Origin: Chloroflexota bacterium
GTDB taxonomy: Bacteria; Chloroflexota; Dormibacteria; Aeolococcales; Aeolococcaceae
Reading direction: 5' to 3'
Assembly (NCBI GenBank): GCA_005889515.1
Contig: VBHE01000047.1
Location: 1-8,926 of the forward strand
DNA: 8,926 nt
Shown piece after piece: positions 1-5,914 of the stretch (within the stretch, counting starts at the first letter, position 1; each line of letters begins with the position of its first letter). The notes below the pieces were generated by a model. The model had not been told where the DNA came from. It saw only the letters and a list, made by a program, of their open reading frames with translations, and ran no database searches. A program made the position numbers and the translations under genes.

Positions 1-1099
1 CGGCGCCGAGCTGGCCCTTGCCGCCGTCGATGAGGATGAGGTCGGGAAGCACGCCGAAGCTCTCGTCCGCGGCGTCCGCCCGCCGGCGGGGCCGCCCCGG
101 GCGCTCGGGAGGGGCGGCGTCGGCGACCGCGAGCCCCTCCGCCTCCCCCGCCGGCTCGGCCACCCGGCCGCCGCCGTTGCTCCCGGCCGGGTCGTCGACG
201 GGGACGTCCTCGGCGCCACCGGCGCGTCCGGGGTGGCGGCCGATCCGCCTGCGCAGGGTCTCCTCCATCGAGGCGAAGTCGTTGGCGCCCTCGACCGTCT
301 TGATCCCGAAGTGGCGGTAGTGGTCGGGACGCGGCCGGCCGTCCTCGAACACCACCATCGAGCCCACCGAGTTGGTGCCCATGGTGTTGCTGATGTCGTA
401 GCACTCGATGCGCCGTGGCAGGTCGGGGAGGTCGAGCCGGGCCTGCAGGTCGGCGAGGAGCCCCCCGGTGCGCTCGGCGTCGAAGTCGGCCTCGATCCGC
501 TCCTGGCGGAGCGCCGTCTCCGCGGTCCGCGTGGCCTGGTCGACAAGCTCGCGGGCGGCGCCCCGCTGGGGGACGCGCACCTCGACGGGACCACCGCGCT
601 GCTCGCTGAGGAACTCCTGGAGCACGGCGTGGCCGGGCGGGCACTCCGCGACCACCAGGGTGCGCGGGAGGCTCGACGCGTCGCCGTAGTACAGGCCGAG
701 GAAGCTCTCGAGCGCGTCGGCGGAGCCGAGCCCGGCGACGCCCTCGATGGCGTGGTTCTCCATCACCGCCACCTTGCCCTCGCGCACCGCGAGGACGGTC
801 ACCATCCCACGGTTGCCTTCGAGGGCGATCCCGACCACGTCGCGGTCGTCGCGGGCGCCGCGCACCATCCTCTGGCGCTCGCGGATGCGGTCGATGGCAC
901 GGAGCCGGTCGCGGGCGCGCGCCGCCGCCTCGTAGTCGAGCCGCTCCGCCGACTCGCGCATCTGCGCCTTCAGCTGGGCGGTGAGCACCTCGGAGTGACC
1001 CTCCATGAAGAGCTGCACCTCGTCGAGCAACCGGGCGTAGCTGTCGGCGTCGATGTTCCCGGCGCAGGGGCCGCTGCAGCGCTTGATGTGGTAGTCGAG
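1..1099 (-). CDS. uvrC: Excinuclease ABC subunit C, central part (downstream of a frameshift, 3' end outside window)
   Basis: This is the second reading frame of uvrC, about 366 codons, open to the window edge. UvrC makes both incisions around a lesion handed over by UvrA/UvrB in nucleotide excision repair. The frame opens with LDYHIKRCSGPC, the conserved cysteine-containing segment after the GIY-YIG domain. A UVR-type helical segment follows (ERLDYEAAARARDRLRAI), which in the family contacts UvrB. Next come the start of the RNase H-like nuclease domain (RIECYDISNTMGTNSVGS, containing the Asp of the ECYDIS motif) and then LPDLILIDGGKGQLGA with the next conserved Asp, where the window ends. 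The final His of the active site and the C-terminal helix-hairpin-helix domain would lie beyond position 1. Between the TLRRRIGRHPG segment and LPDLILIDGG there are about 60 Ala/Gly/Pro-rich residues, longer than is usual. The identity is secure; whether the gene is functional is doubtful because of the frame break at about 1100. Confidence 0.93.
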
Positions 1100-1100
1100 T

Positions 1101-1661
1101 GCGCAGCGACTTCACCGTCGTCCGCAGCGACTGGGCGCTGGTGTAGGGGCCGAAGTAGCGCGCTCCGTCGCGGGCCATCCGCCGGGTGTAGTAGGGACGG
1201 GGGAACATCGCCGCCCGCCGCACCGCCTCGGCGCCGCCGCGCGGGGTCCTCGCCCCCTCCCTCGCCGTCCCGGGGGCCAGGGCGTCGGGAGCGCCGGGAG
1301 CGGGGATCTTCAGGTAGAGGTAGTTCTTGTCATCCTTGAGGCGAACGTTGAAGCGCGGGCGGTAGCGCTTGATGAACTCGTTCTCGAGGAGCAGGGCCTC
1401 GCGCTCGCTGCTGCAGAGGACCACCGCGAAGTCGAAGATCCGCTCCACCAGCTGGCGGGTGCGCAGCGGGTGGGACTCGACCCCGCTGAAGTAGGAGCGG
1501 AGCCGGTTGCGCAGGCTCGCCGCCTTGCCCACATAGACGACCCGCGCCTCGAGGTCGCGCATCAGGTAGACCCCGGGACCGTCCGGCGCCTCCTTCAGCC
1601 GCTGGCGGAGCAGCTCGGGGTTGTCGAGCAGCCGGGCGGCACGCGCCGTGGTGGTGGCCAT
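1101..1661 (-). CDS. uvrC: Excinuclease ABC subunit C, N-terminal part (GIY-YIG domain, upstream of a frameshift)
   Basis: About 187 codons from ATG at 1661. The N-terminal GIY-YIG nuclease domain makes the 3' incision. It is complete: DGPGVYLMRD at residues 27-36, VVYVGKAASLRNRLRSYF at 41-58, and EALLLENEFIKRYRPRFN at about 88-105 with the likely metal-binding Glu93. It continues through RDGARYFGPYTSAQSLRTT. After SLR at residue 187 the reading frame no longer matches the family. The match resumes one frame over at LDYHIKRC, with roughly 20 family residues missing (normally FP.R.C followed by RPC). Residues 120-152 are an Ala/Pro/Gly-rich insertion not present in typical UvrC. The ATG is preceded by TACAGT at a six-base distance and no Shine-Dalgarno, which favours this start. 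The gene lies 25 bases after ligA. As read, the product would be a frameshifted, probably inactive UvrC. Confidence 0.92.
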
Positions 1662-1667
1662 GGATCC

Positions 1668-1673
1668 ACTGTA
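1668..1673 (-). promoter_or_regulatory. Putative -10 element of a leaderless uvrC promoter (TACAGT)
   Basis: On the minus strand the sequence reads TACAGTGGATCCATG, with the last three bases being the uvrC start. A TANNNT hexamer ending six bases before a start codon is the known arrangement for leaderless transcripts in actinobacteria and Deinococcus. No convincing -35 or Shine-Dalgarno is visible. The same geometry occurs before pcrA, which raises confidence. It would give uvrC its own promoter just after ligA. Confidence 0.5.
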
Positions 1674-1686
1674 CTGTGCCGTGGCC

Positions 1687-3690
1687 TCAGCCGCCGGCGG
1701 CTTCCAGCTCCGCCAGGAACTGGGCCTCGTCGAGCACCCGGACCCCCAGCCGCTGCGCCTTCTCCAGCTTGCTCCCCGGCGCGGCGCCGGCGACGACGGC
1801 GTGGGTCTTGCGGCTGACGCTCGATCCCGGGGTCCCGCCGAGGGCGCGGATCCGCGCCTCCGCCTCGGGGCGGGTGAGCCCGTCGAGGCCGCCGGTGAGC
1901 ACCCAGGTCTGTCCCGTCCAGGGACCGGTCGACGCCTCGGTCTGCTCCGCCTCGACCCCCACCTCGGCCAGCCGGCGCAGCAGCTCGCGGCCGGGCTCGG
2001 AGGCGAACCATCCGGCGACGCTGCGCGCCACCACCGGGCCGACGCCCTCGACCGCGAGCAGCTCCTCCTCGCCGGCGGCGGTGAGCGCGTCGAGGGTGCC
2101 GAAGTGCGCCGCCAGGGTGAAGGCGGTGTGCTCGCCGACGTGGCGGATGCCGAGCGCGTTGATCAGCCTGCCGAGCGACACGTGCCGCCGCTCGTCGATG
2201 GCGCGGAGCAGGTTGTCGGCGGACTTGTCGGCGAAGCCGTCGAGGGTGAGCAGGGTCGCCTTGTCGAGCCGGAAGATGTCGGCGGCGTCGGCGACGTGCC
2301 CACCGTCGACGAGCTGGTCGATGATCGCCTCGCCGAGCCCCTCGATGTTCAGCGAGGCGCGCGACGCGAAGTGGCGCAACCTCTCGCGGCGCTGCGCGGG
2401 GCAGAGCGGGTTGACGCAGCGGCGCACCACCTCGCCCTCCTCGCGGACGAGCTCGGTGTCGCAGGAGGGGCAGCGGTCGGGCATCCGCCACGGCGCCGCT
2501 CCCTCCGGCCGCTTCTCCAACAGCGGACGCTCCACCTCGGGGATGACGTCCCCAGCCTTGTGGAGCAGGACGGTGTCGCCGATGCGGATGTCCTTGCGCG
2601 CCACCTCGTCCTCGTTGTGGAGGGTGGCACGGCGCACCGTCGTCCCCGCCACCAGCGCAGGCTCGAGCACCGCCACCGGCGTCGCCGCGCCGGTGCGTCC
2701 CACCGAGACGATGATGTCGAGCACGACGGTCTCGACCTCCTCGGGGGGGAACTTGTAGGCGATCGCCCAGCGGGGCGAGCGCGCCACCGCGCCGAGCTCC
2801 TCCTGGAGCGCGAGCGGAGCGACCTTGATCACCACCCCGTCGGTGTCGTAGTCGAGGTCGTGGCGCCGGTCGCGCCACTCCTCGACGTAGCCCGCGATGC
2901 CCTCGACGTTCGAGACGACGCGGCGGTGCGGGTTGGTGGGCAGGCCGAGGCGGTCGAGGGCGTCGAGCACCCCCGCCTGGGTGCCGGCCTCGCCGGGAGG
3001 ATCGATCGCGTACATGAACGCGCGCAGGCCGCGCCGCGCGGTGATCCGCGGGTCGAGCTGGCGGACCGACCCCGCGGCGGCGTTGCGCGGATTGGCGTAG
3101 CGCGGCTTCCCCCGCTCGTCGAGGTCCTCGTTGAGGCGGGCGAAGGCGCCCTTCGGCAGGAACACCTCGCCGCGGACCTCGATCTCCGCAGGCACCCCGC
3201 CGACCCCGGCGAGGAGCCGGGTCGGGATGGTGCGCACGGTGCGCAGCTGGGCGGTGACGTCCTCGCCCTCGAGACCGTTGCCGCGGGTGGCGCCGCGCAG
3301 GAGCTGGCCGTCCTTGTAGCTGAGCGAGACCGCCAGCCCGTCGATCTTCAGCTCGCAGACGTAGGCGTCGACGGCGCCGACGGCGCGCTCCACCCGGCGG
3401 ACGAACTCCTCGACCTCCTCGACGCCGAAGGCGTTCGCGAGCGAGAGCATCGGGGTGCGGTGCGGCGCCTTGGCGAAGGCCTCGACCGGCGCCGCCCCCA
3501 CCCGCTGGGTCGGCGAGTCCGGAGTCTGCAGCTCCGGATGCAGCTCCTCGAGGTTCGCCAGGTCACGGAAGAGCGCGTCGTACTCGGAGTCCTCGATCTC
3601 CGGCGAGTCGAGCACGTAGTAGCGGTGGGCGTGGTGCTCGATGGTGCGCACCAGCTCGGCGTGGCGGGCGCGGGCCTCCTCGGGCGCCAC
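1687..3690 (-). CDS. ligA: NAD+-dependent DNA ligase LigA
   Basis: A complete 667-residue protein, close to the usual length of about 670. It seals nicks in replication and repair, using NAD+ to adenylate itself. In order: an N-terminal Ia-type segment with HRYYVLDSPEIEDSEYD (residues 22-38); the adenylation site CELKIDG with nucleophile Lys115; RGEVFLP (173-179); DGVVIK (284-289); and WAIAYKFPPEE (308-318). The OB fold (about 320-400) follows, then a four-Cys zinc finger (Cys407, Cys410, Cys425, Cys430), helix-hairpin-helix repeats (about 445-565) and a C-terminal BRCT domain (about 588-667). No key residue is missing. The start is a GTG overlapping the preceding gene's stop by one base (TAGTG), with no clear Shine-Dalgarno, so it is probably translated by coupling. 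Its position downstream of pcrA recalls the pcrA-ligA pairing of Firmicutes. Confidence 0.98.
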   Translation of the reverse strand: MAPEEARARHAELVRTIEHHAHRYYVLDSPEIEDSEYDALFRDLANLEELHPELQTPDSPTQRVGAAPVEAFAKAPHRTPMLSLANAFGVEEVEEFVRRVERAVGAVDAYVCELKIDGLAVSLSYKDGQLLRGATRGNGLEGEDVTAQLRTVRTIPTRLLAGVGGVPAEIEVRGEVFLPKGAFARLNEDLDERGKPRYANPRNAAAGSVRQLDPRITARRGLRAFMYAIDPPGEAGTQAGVLDALDRLGLPTNPHRRVVSNVEGIAGYVEEWRDRRHDLDYDTDGVVIKVAPLALQEELGAVARSPRWAIAYKFPPEEVETVVLDIIVSVGRTGAATPVAVLEPALVAGTTVRRATLHNEDEVARKDIRIGDTVLLHKAGDVIPEVERPLLEKRPEGAAPWRMPDRCPSCDTELVREEGEVVRRCVNPLCPAQRRERLRHFASRASLNIEGLGEAIIDQLVDGGHVADAADIFRLDKATLLTLDGFADKSADNLLRAIDERRHVSLGRLINALGIRHVGEHTAFTLAAHFGTLDALTAAGEEELLAVEGVGPVVARSVAGWFASEPGRELLRRLAEVGVEAEQTEASTGPWTGQTWVLTGGLDGLTRPEAEARIRALGGTPGSSVSRKTHAVVAGAAPGSKLEKAQRLGVRVLDEAQFLAELEAAGG

Positions 3691-4556
3691 TAGGCGTCGC
3701 CGAGCGTGGCCGCCGGTTCCTCCCGCTCCACCGCATCGAGGATGCTGTGGGCCTGGGCGGCGTCCCAGCCGTCGAGCACCGAGAGCACGCCGGCGAGCGG
3801 CGCGACGTGGCGCAGGTCGAGGGCGTCACCCGCCTGCCGGGCACACACCCCGACGGTCGAGAGCATGTAGGTGCGGAGCAGCCCCGGTGGCTCCCGCTCG
3901 ACGGCGAGGGAGTGCACGTGGGCGAGCGCGCACAGGGTGATCCGCGAGGGCTCCCGGGTCGCCTCGGCGGCGAGGAGGCGGGCCGCCTCCGAGCGCTCCG
4001 TGGGGTCGGTCGCGGAGAGCAGCTTCCCCGCGAGCACGCACTGCGGCGTGCTCAGCGCGCCGTAGAGCTCGTCGTGGTTGCAGACGATGCAGCCGTAGCG
4101 GTGGAGCGGCACGACGTGGAGCAGGCAGCGGCCATACAGGCGCGCCGGGGGCGCGACCTCGTCCTGGTTCTCGACCGAGGGTGCGGGGTCGTGGACGTCG
4201 AGCGCGGAGCGGAGCCGGCGGATGAGCTCCTCGAGCTTCTCCACCTTGGGACGCACCGGGAAGAGACCCACCCAGGCGCGTCCCTCGAGGCTGTCGACGA
4301 CGCCGATGAGGAACGCGCGCTTCTCCTCCGGGTCCCCATCCCAGGGGATCTCGTCGAGGGCGATGCGCTCGACGTCGCGGCCGTAGACGCAGACGTCATG
4401 CCAGGCGAGCCACGCGGCGACCGCGCGCTGCGGCTTGGTCCGGGCGCGACGGGTCGCGGCCACGGCGAGGACGGCGAAGAGTTGCGCGATCAGCACCTCG
4501 CCGGCCTCGATGGCCTGTGGGGCCCCGCCCTCGGACCAGGTGATCGACGCGGCCAT
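3690..4556 (-). CDS. Unrecognised 288-residue protein between pcrA and ligA
   Basis: I do not recognise a family. The start ATG shares one base with the pcrA stop (TGATG) and the stop shares one base with the ligA GTG (TAGTG), so it is very likely real and coupled to both. No signal peptide is evident. Residues 19-35 form an Ala/Leu-rich hydrophobic stretch that looks more like a buried helix than a transmembrane segment, and it leads into a basic patch (TRRARTKPQR). An amphipathic charged helix is likely at about 104-119 (KVEKLEELIRRLRS). The middle is cysteine-containing, with CIVCNHDELYG at 156-166 (a CxxC at Cys156/Cys159) plus Cys144 and Cys173. The C-terminal third (about 185-285) is rich in alternating short helices and could be a helical repeat. 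The CxxC could bind a metal or be redox-active, but only one pair is obvious. The location suggests a link to DNA repair or replication; this is inferred from context only. Confidence 0.85.
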   Translation of the reverse strand: MAASITWSEGGAPQAIEAGEVLIAQLFAVLAVAATRRARTKPQRAVAAWLAWHDVCVYGRDVERIALDEIPWDGDPEEKRAFLIGVVDSLEGRAWVGLFPVRPKVEKLEELIRRLRSALDVHDPAPSVENQDEVAPPARLYGRCLLHVVPLHRYGCIVCNHDELYGALSTPQCVLAGKLLSATDPTERSEAARLLAAEATREPSRITLCALAHVHSLAVEREPPGLLRTYMLSTVGVCARQAGDALDLRHVAPLAGVLSVLDGWDAAQAHSILDAVEREEPAATLGDA

Positions 4557-5914
4557 CAGCCCAGCATCTCCAACGCGGCGTCGGCGACGGCGAAGATCTT
4601 GACACCACTGGTATCGAAGCGGATCACCACCTCCTCCCCGCCGCGGGTCATGGTGCTCTTCAGGATGGTGCCCTGTCCGTACCGGGCGTGGCCGACCCGC
4701 ATCCCGTCGCGGAAGCGCTGCGGGGCGACCTCGACAGGATTGGGGCGCACCGCGTGGGCGTGCACGGCGGCGCGCACCGCCCCCGGGACCCGCGGGTTGA
4801 CCGGCACTCCCGCGCCGGGGCGCCCGGGGATGTCGAGCAGCTCCTTGGGCAGCTCGTCGAGGAAGCGGGAGGCGGCGGCGAGCTGCGGGGCGCCGTAGAG
4901 GTGGCGGCGGAAGGCGTGGAGGAGGTAGAGCCGCCGCTGCGCGCGGGTGATCCCCACGTAGGTGAGGCGGCGCTCCTCGGCGATGCCGCTCTCCCCCGCC
5001 TCGAGGGCGCGGATGTGGGGGAGCAGCCCCTCCTCGAGCCCGGCGATGAACACCACCGGGAACTCCAGCCCCTTGACCTGGTGGAGGGTGATCAGGGTGA
5101 CCCCGGCACCGCCGCCGTCGAGGCTGTCGACGTCGCTCACCAGCGCCACCTGCTCGAGGAAGCGGGTGAGCCCGGTGGGCGGCTCGAGCTCGGCGTGCTC
5201 GGCGGCGAGGCCGGTGAGCTCGGTGACGTTCGCCCAGCGCTCCTCGCCCTCGGGGGTGCCGTCGCGGAGGTGGTCGCGATAGCCGGTGTCGGTGAGGACG
5301 CGCTCGACGAGCTGGGGGAGCGGCAGCGCGGTCGACGCCGCGCGCAGCCCCTCGATGAGCCGGTGGAAGGCCTCGAGCGCCGCCGCCGCCCCGGCGTTGA
5401 TCCCCTCGGCGTCCGGCAGCAGCGAGGCCACCGCCTCGAAGGGCGTGACCCCGCGCCGTCGCGCCAGCCGCTCGACCTCGGCGACCGTCTTGTCGCCGAT
5501 CTTGCGCCGGGGCACGTTGACGATGCGTCCGAAGGACACGGCGTCGCGGGGGTTGGCGATCAGCCGCAGGTAGGCGAGCAGGTCACGGACCTCGCGGCGT
5601 CCGGTTCTACGAGCGCCGCCGACCACCTTGTAGGGCAACCCGGACCGAATGAAGACCTCCTCGAACGCCCGGGACTGGGCGTTGGTGCGGTAGAAGACCG
5701 CCACCTGCCCTGGGGTCGCCTCGCCGGCGTCGGTGAGCCGGTCCACCTCCTCGGCCACGAAGGCCGCCTCGTCGTGCTCGCTGTCCGCGACGTAGCCGGT
5801 GATCGGCGGGCCGTCGCCAGCGTCCGACCACAGCTTCTTGGGCGTCCGGCCCGAGTTGCGGGACACGACGGCGTTCGCCGCGGCCAGGATGTTCTGCGTG
5901 GAGCGGTAGTTCTG
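4556..5914 (-). CDS. pcrA: PcrA/UvrD-like DNA helicase, C-terminal part (downstream of a frameshift)
   Basis: This is the second frame of pcrA, about 452 codons from QNYRST (helicase motif IV region) to the stop. It carries the rest of the superfamily 1A 3'-5' helicase. In order: domain 2 entry PYKVVGG.........REVRDLLAYLR; VPRRKIGDKTV; the motif V region VTLITLHQVKGLEFPVVF (about residues 270-290); and motif VI EERRLTYVGITRAQRR (about 310-325) with the ATP-sensing Arg. It ends with a Tudor-like C-terminal domain (FRDGMRVGHARYGQGTI to the end) that in PcrA/UvrD1 contacts RNA polymerase. Residues 101-105 read ARRTG where the family has VRFYE; a 14-base inverted loop explains this (5594-5619). 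Relative to the upstream frame, about 13 codons between GADVRNILDF and QNYRST are missing. An independent start for this piece is unlikely; it is the tail of the same gene. It ends in TGATG, overlapping the next gene. Confidence 0.95.
   Translation of the reverse strand, partial: QNYRSTQNILAAANAVVSRNSGRTPKKLWSDAGDGPPITGYVADSEHDEAAFVAEEVDRLTDAGEATPGQVAVFYRTNAQSRAFEEVFIRSGLPYKVVGGARRTGRREVRDLLAYLRLIANPRDAVSFGRIVNVPRRKIGDKTVAEVERLARRRGVTPFEAVASLLPDAEGINAGAAAALEAFHRLIEGLRAASTALPLPQLVERVLTDTGYRDHLRDGTPEGEERWANVTELTGLAAEHAELEPPTGLTRFLEQVALVSDVDSLDGGGAGVTLITLHQVKGLEFPVVFIAGLEEGLLPHIRALEAGESGIAEERRLTYVGITRAQRRLYLLHAFRRHLYGAPQLAAASRFLDELPKELLDIPGRPGAGVPVNPRVPGAVRAAVHAHAVRPNPVEVAPQRFRDGMRVGHARYGQGTILKSTMTRGGEEVVIRFDTSGVKIFAVADAALEMLG
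5594..5619. repeat. 6-bp inverted repeat flanking an apparently inverted 14-base loop inside pcrA
   Basis: GCGGCG at 5594-5599 and CGCCGC at 5614-5619 are perfect inverted repeats around the 14 bases TCCGGTTCTACGAG (plus strand, 5600-5613). On the coding (minus) strand the loop reads CTCGTAGAACCGGA and gives GGARRTGRRE. If the loop is flipped, the coding strand gives GGVRFYERRE, which is the conserved PcrA/UvrD sequence. The frame is unchanged either way. Confidence 0.85.

Noticed and set aside
1621..3693. Long open frame on the plus strand (690 codons) opposite ligA
   Set aside because: It is the antisense shadow of ligA, caused by high GC. Its translation is a repetitive Arg/Gly/Ala/Val/Asp mix with no family features, while ligA is complete on the other strand.
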